This document shows, piece after piece, positions 16,906-24,175 of a DNA stretch of 32,807 nucleotides. Below the pieces are notes generated by a model that did not search any database, was not told the origin of the DNA, and saw only the letters and a list, made by a program, of their open reading frames with translations. Location: contig CAZLNO010000033.1 in assembly GCA_964561005.1 (NCBI GenBank), positions 1 to 32,807 on the forward strand. Reading direction: 5' to 3'. Origin of the DNA: CAZLNO01 sp964561005. GTDB taxonomy: Bacteria; Pseudomonadota; Alphaproteobacteria; Kiloniellales; Rhodovibrionaceae. Made by a program: the position numbers and the translations under genes. Within the stretch, counting starts at the first letter, position 1. Every line of letters starts with the position of its first letter.

Positions 16906-17997
16906 ATGTCCGAGCTTCCCCTGGCCGTCGGCCTGATGAGCGGCACCTCGCGCGATGGCATCGACGCCGCCCTCCTGCGCAGCGACGGCGAGGCCGTGGT
17001 CGAGCCCGTCGCCTTTCTCGGCATCCCCTACGATCCGGATTTTCGGGCACGACTGGCCGATGCGGCGACGGGGGCGGCGGACGCGGCCGAAGTCGAGCGT
17101 GCCCTGACGGAGCGCCACGCCGCCGCCGTCGAGGCGCTGCTGGCGCATCACGGCGTGCGGCGCGAGGCGGTCCGTGTCGTGGGCTTCCACGGCCACACGC
17201 TGCACCACGACCCGGCCCGGCGCCGCACCTGGCAGATCGGCGACGGCGCGCTGTCGGCCCGACTCACCGGCATCGACACGGTGAACGACTTCCGCGCCGC
17301 CGACGTCCAGGCCGGCGGCCAGGGGGCGCCGCTGGCCCCGCTTTACCACGCCGCCCGCACGGCGGGCCTGGAGCGGCCGCTGGCGGTGCTGAACCTGGGC
17401 GGCGTCGGCAACGTCACCTGGCTGGGGCCGGAAGCGCAGGACATCCTCGCCTTCGACACCGGACCGGGCAACGCGCTGCTGGATGACCTGGTATTGCGGC
17501 GCACGGGTCGGTCCTTCGACGAAGATGGCGCCCTGGCGGCGGCCGGCCGGGTGGCGCCCGACGTCCTGGCGGAGCTGCTCAACCATCCCTTCTTTGATCT
17601 GCCGCCGCCGAAGTCCCTGGACCGCGACGCCTTCGACCCGGCGCCGGTGGCGCGGCTGGCGACCGAGGATGCGGCGGCCACGCTGGCGGCCTTCACGGCA
17701 CACGCGGTGGCGCGGGCGGTGCCTCATCTGCCGGCGCCGCCCCGGCGCTGGCTGGTGGCCGGTGGCGGACGCCGCAATCCGGTGCTCCTGGACAAGCTCC
17801 GACAGGCGCTTGAGGTGCCGGTCGAGCCGGTGGAGGCGGTGGGCTGGAACGGCGACGCCATCGAGGCCGAGGCCTTCGCCTATCTGGCGCTCCGGTCCCT
17901 TCGCGGCCTGCCGCTGTCGCTTCCCGCGACGACCGGCGTGCCGGCGCCGATGCCCGGCGGCCAGCACCATCCCGCCGTGCGGGATGCGCGGGGTTAG
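16906..17997 (+). CDS. anmK: Anhydro-N-acetylmuramic acid kinase
   Basis: 363 residues. It phosphorylates and opens 1,6-anhydro-MurNAc to MurNAc-6-phosphate in cell-wall recycling. The family signature GLMSGTSRDGIDAALL is at residues 9-24, followed by VGFHGHTLHHDP, the catalytic-region sequence TVNDFRAADVQAGGQGAPLAP, the phosphate-loop motif LNLGGVGNVTWL, DTGPGN, and the late WLVAGGGRRNP and AVGWNGDAIEAEAFAYLA segments. ATG at 16906 follows GAAGGAG; in-frame sequence upstream lies inside the divergent promoter region. The pairing with tyrS is common in proteobacteria. The stop overlaps by 4 bases the end of the convergent hydrolase gene. Confidence 0.96.
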   Translation: MSELPLAVGLMSGTSRDGIDAALLRSDGEAVVEPVAFLGIPYDPDFRARLADAATGAADAAEVERALTERHAAAVEALLAHHGVRREAVRVVGFHGHTLHHDPARRRTWQIGDGALSARLTGIDTVNDFRAADVQAGGQGAPLAPLYHAARTAGLERPLAVLNLGGVGNVTWLGPEAQDILAFDTGPGNALLDDLVLRRTGRSFDEDGALAAAGRVAPDVLAELLNHPFFDLPPPKSLDRDAFDPAPVARLATEDAAATLAAFTAHAVARAVPHLPAPPRRWLVAGGGRRNPVLLDKLRQALEVPVEPVEAVGWNGDAIEAEAFAYLALRSLRGLPLSLPATTGVPAPMPGGQHHPAVRDARG

Positions 17998-18659
17998 CTG
18001 CCGGCCTCGGCGGTCGCGCTGGTGACGGCGTGGCGCTGCAGGTAGTCGTCGACGTGGCGGCCCAGCTCGTCCTCGCGCTGCGTGAAGAAGTGGTTGGCGC
18101 CGTCGATGACACGGTAGTCGATGGCGATGTCCCGCTGCTGCGACAGCTTGTTCACCAGCTTCGCCACCGAGCCCTCGTTGACGATGTCGTCGCGGTTGCC
18201 CTGCAGCACCAGCCCGGAGGAGGGGCAGGGCGCCAGGAAGGAGAAGTCGTAGATGTTGGCCGGCGGCGCCAGGGAGATGAAGCCGTCGATCTCCGGGCGG
18301 CGCATCAGCAACTGCATGCCGATCCAGGCGCCGAAGGAGAAGCCGGCGATCCAGCAGCTCGCCGCGCCCTCGTTGTAAAGCTGCAGCCAGTCCAGCGCCG
18401 CCGCCGCGTCCGACAGCTCGCCCTCGCCGCGATCGAACTCCCCTTGTGAGCGGCCGACGCCGCGGAAGTTGAAGCGCAGCACGGAGAATCCCCGTCGGGC
18501 GAAGGTCTGGTACAAGGTGAACACCACCTTGTTGTTCATCGTGCCGCCCTGCTGGGGATTGGGGTGCAGCATCAGGGCGATCGGCGGCTTGGTGCCGCGG
18601 CCGTGTTGATAGCGTCCCTCGAGCCGGCCTTCCGGTCCGGCGAAAATCACTTCGGGCAT
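17994..18659 (-). CDS. Alpha/beta hydrolase (COG2945-like)
   Basis: 221 residues. The nucleophile elbow is GFSFGAW (Ser near residue 108) and the oxyanion region follows LMLHPNPQQGGTMNNKV near residues 29-45. The likely acid is in LQGNRDDIV and the catalytic His in DGANHFF. The RFNFRGVGRSQG segment is typical of this small family of uncharacterised esterase-like proteins. There is no signal peptide, so it is cytoplasmic. It ends inside the anmK stop region and is divergent from cysE over 236 bases. The substrate is unknown. Confidence 0.88.
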   Translation of the reverse strand: MPEVIFAGPEGRLEGRYQHGRGTKPPIALMLHPNPQQGGTMNNKVVFTLYQTFARRGFSVLRFNFRGVGRSQGEFDRGEGELSDAAAALDWLQLYNEGAASCWIAGFSFGAWIGMQLLMRRPEIDGFISLAPPANIYDFSFLAPCPSSGLVLQGNRDDIVNEGSVAKLVNKLSQQRDIAIDYRVIDGANHFFTQREDELGRHVDDYLQRHAVTSATAEAGS

Positions 18660-18769
18660 GGCCTTGTTCTTCAGGTTTCCGTCACCTTGTCCTGCCTGGC
18701 CGTCCGAATCCGGTTCGGCGGCATGGCCGCCGCGGCGCCGTCACTGCGACAACGCCGACCGGCGGAAAC

Positions 18770-18798
18770 TTGATCGATTTAGTCAGGCATACTATATC
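18770..18798 (+). promoter_or_regulatory. Predicted sigma-70 promoter of the cysE-iscR-desulfurase unit
   Basis: TTGATC (18770-18775), exactly 17 bases, then TATATC (18793-18798) gives a good -35/-10 pair about 90 bases before the cysE start. It also argues against a longer cysE beginning at the TTG of the -35 element. Confidence 0.55.
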
Positions 18799-18815
18799 GC
18801 AAGATAGTTGCCTGA
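18783..18815. promoter_or_regulatory. Palindromic operator candidate overlapping the cysE promoter
   Basis: The left arm TCAGGCATACTAT (18783-18795) and right arm ATAGTTGCCTGA (18804-18815) are reverse complements apart from one extra base, separated by 8 bases. The palindrome covers the -10 element and the start-site region, the classic position for repression. The Rrf2/IscR-type regulator encoded in this same unit is the obvious candidate ligand; this is inference. Confidence 0.55.
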
Positions 18816-18895
18816 GGAGCGCGGTCAGCCGTGGGCCCGCCGACATAGGCGCGTGGCAACGCCAAGCGAGGCAAGCTACCACGACGGGGCTGAAT

Positions 18896-19675
18896 ATGTT
18901 CAAGAGCCTGCGCGACGAAATCGACGGCATGATGGCACGCGACCCGGCCGCGCGATCCCGCTTCGAGGTAGTGCTTTGCTACCCGGGATTCCAGGCCTTG
19001 CTCTTCTACCGCGTGTCGAGTTGGCTGTGGCGACGGCGGTTGTGGCTGGCGGGCCGTTTCGTGTCGCATCTGGGGCGGGTGCTGACCGGCATCGAGATTC
19101 ATCCCGGCGCGCGCATCGGCAAGCGGCTTTTCATCGACCACGGCATGGGCGTGGTGATCGGCGAGACCAGCGAGATCGCCGACGACGTGACCCTCTACCA
19201 CGGTGTCACCCTGGGCGGCGTCTCGCCCAGCGAGGATAGCGAATCGCAACGCAACACGAAGCGGCACCCCACGCTGGAGCGCGGTGTCATCGTGGGTTCC
19301 GGGGCGCAGGTGCTGGGGCCGCTGACAGTGCACGAGTGCGCGCGCATCGGCGCCAACGCCGTGGTGACCAAGGACGTGCCGGCGCATGCGACGTTGGTCG
19401 GGATTCCCGCCAAGCAGGTGCAGCTCGGCGGCGCCCAGGCCAGGCCGGCGCGGGAGGAGCCGCCGTTCATCGCCTACGGCACGCCGACGGGCGATCTGCC
19501 GGACCCGGTCGCCCGCGCCCTGGAGGGGCTGCTGGACGAGGTCCACGGGCTGCGCGCCCGTGTGAACGAGCTGGAGGGCCGGCTGGAGTCGCAGGGCACC
19601 CTGCAGCCGCCGGGTCGCGAGGAAGAGAGCGAGAAGCCCGACACGGCGCAGGGGTCGACCGAGGGTACGTGCTGA
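18896..19675 (+). CDS. cysE: Serine O-acetyltransferase
   Basis: 259 residues, starting MFKSLRDEIDGMMARDPA. It acetylates serine with acetyl-CoA to give O-acetylserine for cysteine synthesis. The left-handed beta-helix of hexapeptide repeats is clear: IEIHPGARIGKRLFIDHGMG, VVIGETSEIADDVTLYHGVT and LGGVSPS, then HPTLERGVIVGSGAQVLGPL and the IGANAVVTKDVP turn, with catalytic-site His in FIDHGMG and LYHGVTLGG. The N-terminal domain is short, as in the type built like Bacillus/plastid short forms. The C-terminus carries a hydrophilic coiled-coil-like tail (LDEVHGLRARVNELEGRLES) that core enzymes lack. It is the first gene of the unit, 64 bases before iscR. Confidence 0.95.
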   Translation: MFKSLRDEIDGMMARDPAARSRFEVVLCYPGFQALLFYRVSSWLWRRRLWLAGRFVSHLGRVLTGIEIHPGARIGKRLFIDHGMGVVIGETSEIADDVTLYHGVTLGGVSPSEDSESQRNTKRHPTLERGVIVGSGAQVLGPLTVHECARIGANAVVTKDVPAHATLVGIPAKQVQLGGAQARPAREEPPFIAYGTPTGDLPDPVARALEGLLDEVHGLRARVNELEGRLESQGTLQPPGREEESEKPDTAQGSTEGTC

Positions 19676-19739
19676 CCTACTTGGCTGGCGCGGGGGCGCG
19701 CCATGCCGTCGCACCGCGCGGAAAGGAGGCTGCCGGAGC

Positions 19740-20219
19740 ATGAAGCTGAGCGCGAAGGGCCGATACGCCGTGATGGCGCTTTGCGATCTGGCCAGCCAGC
19801 GGTCCGGCCGGCCGATCGCCCTGGCGGACATCGCCGAGCGGCAGTCAATCTCCCTGTCCTATCTGGAGCAGCTCTTTGCCAAGCTGCGCCGAGGCGGGCT
19901 GGTCAAGAGCGTTCGCGGTCCCGGCGGCGGCTATCTGCTGGCGCGGGCGCCGGAGGACACGGCGATCGCCGACATCATCCTGGCGGTCGACGAGCCGATC
20001 CGCGCCACCCGCTGCACCCCAGCCCAACCCCATGGCTGTCGCGAGAACAAGGCGCGCTGCCTGACCCACGACCTCTGGGAGGAACTGGGCAACCAGATCT
20101 ACCTCTATCTCTCGTCGGTCAACCTGGCCGACGTGATCGAGCATCGGATCGTCACCTCCGGCGGCGGCGTGGCCGCGTCGCGGGACGAGGAGACCGATGG
20201 CTCGATGGCCGCGCAGTAG
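19740..20219 (+). CDS. iscR: Rrf2-family Fe-S regulator, IscR-type
   Basis: 159 residues. The winged HTH begins MKLSAKGRYAVMALCDLA and includes the recognition helix SISLSYLEQLFAKLR (36-50) and wing GPGGGYLLAR. The [2Fe-2S] ligands are Cys92, Cys100 and Cys107, with His110 following as in E. coli IscR (Cys92, 98, 104, His107), although spacings are x7 and x6 rather than x5 and x5. It should repress or activate Fe-S biogenesis genes according to cluster occupancy. AAAGGAGG precedes the ATG. It lies directly before two desulfurases and shares their probable promoter upstream of cysE, so autoregulation through the 18783-18815 palindrome is plausible. Confidence 0.93.
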   Translation: MKLSAKGRYAVMALCDLASQRSGRPIALADIAERQSISLSYLEQLFAKLRRGGLVKSVRGPGGGYLLARAPEDTAIADIILAVDEPIRATRCTPAQPHGCRENKARCLTHDLWEELGNQIYLYLSSVNLADVIEHRIVTSGGGVAASRDEETDGSMAAQ

Positions 20220-20240
20220 GCAAAAGGCGAGGCGGACCAG

Positions 20241-21389
20241 GTGCACGATCGGGCGAAGACCATGACCGAGCCGGTTTACCTGGACTATAACGCGAGCGCG
20301 CCGACGCGGCGGGAAGCCGCGGAGGCCGTGGCGGCGGCCCTGCGGGAGGTGGGCAACGCCTCCTCCGTGCATCGCTTCGGGCGCGCGGCCCGCCGCCGCG
20401 TCGAGGCGGCGCGCGAGCAGGTGGCCGCGCTGGTCAACGGACGGCCGTCCGGCGTCGTCTTCACCTCGGGCGGGACCGAGGCAAACAACCAGGCGCTGCG
20501 CGGTCATGGCCGGCCGCGGGTCCTGGTCTCGGCGGGCGAGCACGACTCCGTGCTGCGCGCCGTGCCGGAGGCGGAGCGCGTGCCGCTGACGCGCGACGGT
20601 CGCATCGACCTGACCGCGCTGGCGACCATGCTGGCCGACGATCCGCGCCCGGCCCTGGTCTCGGTCATGCTGGCGAACAACGAGACGGGCGTGATCCAGC
20701 CCGTCGCCGAGGTGGCCGCGCTGGCGAAGGATTTCGGCGCGCGGGTGCACTGCGATGCGGTACAGGCCGCGGGAAAGATTCCCGTCGACATCCAGGCGCT
20801 CGGCGTGGATCTCCTCACCCTCTCGGCGCACAAGCTCGGCGGGCCGCAGGGCGTGGGCGCGCTGGTGCTGGCGGAGGACGCGCCGCTGGAGGCGCTGCTG
20901 CTGGGCGGCGGACAGGAGCGCGGCTATCGCGCGGGCACCGAGAACGTGGTCGGCATCGCCGGCTTCGGCGCCGCGGCCGAGGTGGCCGTTTCGGAACTGA
21001 AACAAGTGGCGGGGCTGGCCCAATGGCGCGATCGGCTGGAGCATGAGGTGCGGGAGCTGGCGCCGCAGGCGGTCATCCACGGCGCGGCGGCGCGGCGCCT
21101 GCCGAACACGAGCTGCATCGGGCTTCCGGGGATGAGCGCCGAGACCCAGGTGATGTCCCTGGACCTGGCTGGGGTGGCGGTCTCGTCCGGGTCCGCCTGC
21201 TCCTCCGGCAAGGTCCGTCCCTCGCATGTGCTCGCCGCGATGGGCGTGCCGCAGTCGCAGGCGGGGGCGGCCATCCGGGTCAGCCTGGGCTGGGGCACGC
21301 GGGCGGGCGACATCGATCGCTTTCTGGCGGCCTGGAGCCGCCTCGCGCAGCGCGGCCGGACCGCCGAGACCGCCAGCAGCGCGGCATGA
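20241..21389 (+). CDS. Cysteine desulfurase, NifS/IscS family (first paralogue)
   Basis: 382 residues from GTG at 20241, which has GAGGCGG upstream; an ATG seven codons later (20262) is the alternative start and gives a more family-like N-terminus. This PLP enzyme releases sulfur from cysteine as a persulfide. PLP lysine is Lys198 in LSAHKLGGPQG, and the persulfide Cys320 sits in VSSGSACSSGKVRPSHVL. Also visible are YLDYNASAPT (residues 13-22), TSGGTEANN and HCDAVQAAGKI. It is clearly a paralogue of the next gene, 31 bases downstream. The active-site loop is of the long group I type, so it should be able to hand sulfur on directly. Confidence 0.93.
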   Translation: MHDRAKTMTEPVYLDYNASAPTRREAAEAVAAALREVGNASSVHRFGRAARRRVEAAREQVAALVNGRPSGVVFTSGGTEANNQALRGHGRPRVLVSAGEHDSVLRAVPEAERVPLTRDGRIDLTALATMLADDPRPALVSVMLANNETGVIQPVAEVAALAKDFGARVHCDAVQAAGKIPVDIQALGVDLLTLSAHKLGGPQGVGALVLAEDAPLEALLLGGGQERGYRAGTENVVGIAGFGAAAEVAVSELKQVAGLAQWRDRLEHEVRELAPQAVIHGAAARRLPNTSCIGLPGMSAETQVMSLDLAGVAVSSGSACSSGKVRPSHVLAAMGVPQSQAGAAIRVSLGWGTRAGDIDRFLAAWSRLAQRGRTAETASSAA

Positions 21390-21420
21390 TCCACGCGAAC
21401 CGGGAACTGTCTGAACGACG

Positions 21421-22650
21421 ATGAGCGAGATGCGCGACACCGTCCGGTCCAACGCGCCCGAGCGTCCGATCTACCTGGACTACCAGGCGACCACGCCGCT
21501 CGATCCGCGGGTGCTGGAGGTCATGCTGCCCTATCTGAAGGAGAACTTCGGCAACCCGCACAGCGTCCACCACGTCTATGGCCGCGAGGCCGAGGAAGCC
21601 GTGGAGCGGGCGCGCTGGCAGGTGGCCGATCTGATCAACGCCGAGCGTCGGGAGATCGTCTTCACCTCCGGCGCGACGGAGGCCAACAACACGGCCGTCA
21701 AGGGCGCGGCCCGCTTTCACGGGGCGCTCGGCAAGCGGCACATCGTCACCGCGCGCACCGAGCACAAGTGCGTGCTGGAAAGCTGCAAGCGCCTGGAGAG
21801 CGAGGGCTTCGAGGTCACCTATCTGCCGGTGCGCCGCAACGGTCTGGTCGACCTCGACGCCTTGGCGAAGGCGATCCGCGAGGACACCGTGCTGGTCTCG
21901 GTCATGGCGGTCAACAACGAGATCGGCGTGGTTCAGCCCCTGGCGGAAATCGGCGCCCTCTGCCGCGAGCGCGGCGTCTATTTCCACACCGACGCCGCCC
22001 AGGCGGCGGGGAAGATCGACCTCGACGTGCGCGCGATGAACATCGACCTGCTGTCGATCTCCGGGCACAAGCTCTACGGACCCAAGGGCGTCGGCGCGCT
22101 CTACGTGCGCCGCCGGCCGCGCGTGCGCCTGGAGCCGCTGCTGGACGGCGGCGGGCAGGAGCGGGCGCTGCGCTCGGGCACGGTGCCGACGCCCCTGGTG
22201 GCGGGGCTGGGCGAGGCCTGCGCCGTCGCGTTGGGCGAGATGACGGAGGAGCGCGCGCGCCTCGGCGAGCTGCAGGCGCGGCTGCGCCAGGGCTTGGCGG
22301 CGCGCATTCCCGATCTGGCCGTCAACGGCGATCTCGAGGCGCGCATTCCCGGCAACCTGAACATCACCATCCCGAACCTGGCGGCGGAGACGCTCATCGA
22401 GCACATGCCGGGCATCGCGGTTTCCACGGCCTCCGCCTGCTCCTCCGCCTCGGTCGAGCCGTCCTATGTGCTGACCGCCCTGGGCCTGTCGGATCAGGCG
22501 GCGGCGGCCAGCTTGCGCATCGGGCTCGGCCGGTTTACCTCCACGGCGGAGATCGACCATGCCGTGGCGGAAATCGCGGAGACGGCCGAGCGCCTCCGGG
22601 CCGAAGGGATAGGCCGGCCGGACGCGGTGGCTTCGGAGGCGACCGCTTGA
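21421..22650 (+). CDS. iscS: Cysteine desulfurase, IscS-like (second paralogue)
   Basis: 409 residues. PLP lysine is Lys217 in SISGHKLYGPKG, and catalytic Cys340 is in VSTASACSSASVEPSYVL, which closely follows the canonical IscS loop. YLDYQATTPLDPRV, TSGATEANN and HTDAAQAAGKID are also typical. The C-terminus ends RPDAVASEATA and lacks the Trp/His-containing tail at the end of E. coli IscS that helps contact IscU. No iscU follows; the next gene is a ferredoxin. It may serve a Suf-type or other acceptor encoded elsewhere. Confidence 0.94.
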   Translation: MSEMRDTVRSNAPERPIYLDYQATTPLDPRVLEVMLPYLKENFGNPHSVHHVYGREAEEAVERARWQVADLINAERREIVFTSGATEANNTAVKGAARFHGALGKRHIVTARTEHKCVLESCKRLESEGFEVTYLPVRRNGLVDLDALAKAIREDTVLVSVMAVNNEIGVVQPLAEIGALCRERGVYFHTDAAQAAGKIDLDVRAMNIDLLSISGHKLYGPKGVGALYVRRRPRVRLEPLLDGGGQERALRSGTVPTPLVAGLGEACAVALGEMTEERARLGELQARLRQGLAARIPDLAVNGDLEARIPGNLNITIPNLAAETLIEHMPGIAVSTASACSSASVEPSYVLTALGLSDQAAAASLRIGLGRFTSTAEIDHAVAEIAETAERLRAEGIGRPDAVASEATA

Positions 22651-22721
22651 CGGCGGTACAACGCGGCCCCGCGCGCCAGCACCGGAACGAGGACAACCAG
22701 CAAGACGAGGACGACGAGCCG

Positions 22722-23051
22722 ATGCCGAAGATGACCTTCATTCAGAAGGATGGCAGCCACAAGGAAGTCGAGGCCCCGGTGGGCCTGTCGATCCTGGAGA
22801 TCGCCCACCGCAACGGCATCGACATGGAAGGCGCCTGCGAAGGCTCGCTGGCCTGCTCGACCTGCCACGTCATCGTCGACAAGAAGTGGTACAAGAAGCT
22901 CGAAGAGCCCTCCGAGGACGAGGAGGACATGCTGGATCTCGCCTTCGGCCTGACCAGGACCTCGCGCCTGGGGTGCCAGATCGTGATGACCGAGGAGCTG
23001 GACGGCCTCGTGGTCAAGCTGCCCGAGCAGGTCGTCAACTGGATGGGCTGA
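22722..23051 (+). CDS. fdx: ISC-type [2Fe-2S] ferredoxin
   Basis: 109 residues starting MPKMTFIQKDGSHKEVEAP. Cluster ligands are Cys39, Cys45, Cys48 and Cys85 (C-x5-C-x2-C then x36-C), the adrenodoxin/Isc Fdx pattern, with acidic surface EEPSEDEEDMLD (61-72) that usually docks redox partners. These ferredoxins supply electrons for reducing sulfane sulfur during cluster assembly and accept them from ferredoxin reductase. It follows iscS by 71 bases and precedes tenA by 17, so it is probably cotranscribed with both. Confidence 0.95.
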   Translation: MPKMTFIQKDGSHKEVEAPVGLSILEIAHRNGIDMEGACEGSLACSTCHVIVDKKWYKKLEEPSEDEEDMLDLAFGLTRTSRLGCQIVMTEELDGLVVKLPEQVVNWMG

Positions 23052-23068
23052 CGGGGGACCAGCCCGAG

Positions 23069-23773
23069 ATGGCCGAAACACCCATTCCGCCCGGGAGCCT
23101 GGCCGGCAGGCTGAAGGCCGCCTGCCCGGAGGACTGGCGCGACTTCACCGGGCACGCCTTCGTCCGCGCGCTGGCCGACGGCTCGCTGCCGGAGGCGAGC
23201 TTTCGCCACTTCCTGATCCAGGACTACCTCTTCCTGCTCAACTTCGCGCGCGCCTATGCGCTGGCGGTGTACAAGAGCGCGGACCTCGACGACATGCGCG
23301 AGGCGGCCGACACCTTGAACGCGCTGCTGAACACCGAGATGCAGTTGCATGTCGACTACTGCCGCCAGTGGGGGCTCGACGAGAACGAGATGGCGGCGGC
23401 GCCGGAAGCGCGGGCGAACCTGGCATACACGCGCTATGTCCTGGACACCGGCATGGCCGGCGACCTGCTGGACCTGCTGGTGGCGCTCGCCCCCTGCGTC
23501 TGCGGCTATGGCGAGATCGGCGCACGACTGATCGCCGATCCCGCAACCCGGCTGGAGGGCAACCCCTACCGTGCCTGGATCGAGCTCTACGGCGGCAGCG
23601 AGTTCCAGGACGTCACCCGCAACGCGGTGGCGCAGCTCGACCGCGTGGCCGCCCGCCGCATCGCTCCGGCGCCCGAGACCTCCGGCCGCTGGGACTCGCT
23701 TCGCGACATCTTCCGCACCGCCACGCGCCTGGAGCGCGACTTCTGGCAGATGGGCCTCGACGTCGCCGGGTAG
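23069..23773 (+). CDS. tenA: TenA/thiaminase II family protein (aminopyrimidine aminohydrolase)
   Basis: 234 residues, all-helical haem-oxygenase-like fold. The active-site Cys143 and Tyr147 are in LAPCVCGYGEIG (PCxxxY), Asp52 in LIQDYLFL and Glu222 in TRLERDFWQMG, matching the positions known from Bacillus TenA. The aromatic residue three after the Asp is Phe55 where Bacillus has Tyr. TenA hydrolyses aminomethyl-pyrimidine breakdown products to salvage the thiamine pyrimidine. ATG at 23069 lies 17 bases after fdx; no separate promoter or THI-box (TPP riboswitch) is visible before it, so it appears to be run by the Fe-S/cysteine unit. Confidence 0.88.
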   Translation: MAETPIPPGSLAGRLKAACPEDWRDFTGHAFVRALADGSLPEASFRHFLIQDYLFLLNFARAYALAVYKSADLDDMREAADTLNALLNTEMQLHVDYCRQWGLDENEMAAAPEARANLAYTRYVLDTGMAGDLLDLLVALAPCVCGYGEIGARLIADPATRLEGNPYRAWIELYGGSEFQDVTRNAVAQLDRVAARRIAPAPETSGRWDSLRDIFRTATRLERDFWQMGLDVAG

Positions 23774-23830
23774 AATTTCCGGCGAGCCCGCGGGCCACGC
23801 TTCAGCGTGCCGCGCGCCTCACGCAGTTTC

Positions 23831-23892
23831 GTAGGGCACGCTTGAGCGTGCCATGTTCCCCCCCGCCGATGGCAGGCTGAAGCCTGCTCTAC
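23831..23892. repeat. Composite REP-like palindrome (GTAGGGCACGC ... CTAC)
   Basis: GGCACGCT-TG-AGCGTGCC (23835-23852) and GCAGGCT-GA-AGCCTGC (23872-23887) are two adjacent hairpins, bracketed by GTAG and CTAC. A related hairpin, CACGCT-TC-AGCGTG, lies just upstream at 23796-23809. Similar paired hairpins occur as extragenic repeats in many bacteria. Confidence 0.6.
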
Positions 23893-23893
23893 G

Positions 23894-24006
23894 TATTATA
23901 CCAGCGGCAATAAATACGGAACCGTCGTCCCGTGTCTGTGAAGCAGCACTTCGTGCTGCATCGCATCCGGGATGACGAGTCAAATTCAATTGCCGCTGAT
24001 ATTATA
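23894..24006. mobile_element. MITE-like element with 18-bp inverted ends
   Basis: The left end TATTATACCAGCGGCAAT (23894-23911) matches the reverse complement of 23989-24006 at 16 of 18 bases. The interior is itself folded: GTCGTCCCG (23924-23932) with CGGGATGAC (23968-23976), and inside it GCAGCAC-TTC-GTGCTGC (23943-23959). There is no coding capacity. It looks like a non-autonomous mini-transposon; I see no clear target duplication beyond possible TA. Confidence 0.6.
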
Positions 24007-24026
24007 TCACCCGGCGTTTGAGGGGA

Positions 24027-24084
24027 CTCGTCCTTCGACAAGCTCAGGACGAGGTCCTCATGCTGAGCCTGTCGAAGCATGAGG
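24027..24084. repeat. Two copies of the CTTCGACAAGCTC hairpin repeat
   Basis: CTCGTCCT and AGGACGAG (24027-24034, 24046-24053) enclose the 11-base loop TCGACAAGCTC. CCTCATGCT and AGCATGAGG (24056-24064, 24076-24084) enclose GAGCCTGTCGA, nearly the complement of the first loop. The two are in opposite orientation and belong to the same family as 27648-27793. Confidence 0.8.
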
Positions 24085-24144
24085 CCACCCTAAATGTACG
24101 ATTTCATTCGTCGGCCGGTATTATACGCTCTATAAATGTGTTTT

Positions 24145-24175
24145 TTGCATGTTCTCCGCTTGAAGCTCGTATAAT
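24145..24175 (+). promoter_or_regulatory. Candidate promoter of the sulfite-reduction operon
   Basis: A perfect TATAAT (24170-24175) is preceded after 19 bases by TTGCAT (24145-24150). The spacing is longer than ideal. The start site would be about 95 bases before the SUMT ATG. Confidence 0.4.

Noticed and set aside
15558..17486. Plus-strand open frame of about 640 codons opposite tyrS and into anmK
   Set aside because: Covers two recognised genes in wrong frames, no motif and no ribosome-binding site.
18770..18895. Longer cysE starting at the TTG at 18770
   Set aside because: That TTG is the predicted -35 element, the extra 42 residues do not resemble the family, and the ATG at 18896 gives a normal start.
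22651..23068. Possible TPP riboswitch before tenA
   Set aside because: The upstream sequence is ferredoxin coding DNA with a 17-base gap; no THI-box is seen.
23894..24006. Full insertion sequence at the MITE-like element
   Set aside because: Only 113 bases between the inverted ends, with no transposase frame.
23796..24084. Regularly spaced palindromes as a CRISPR array
   Set aside because: Units differ in sequence and spacing, with no constant direct repeat, no spacers of even length, and no cas genes.
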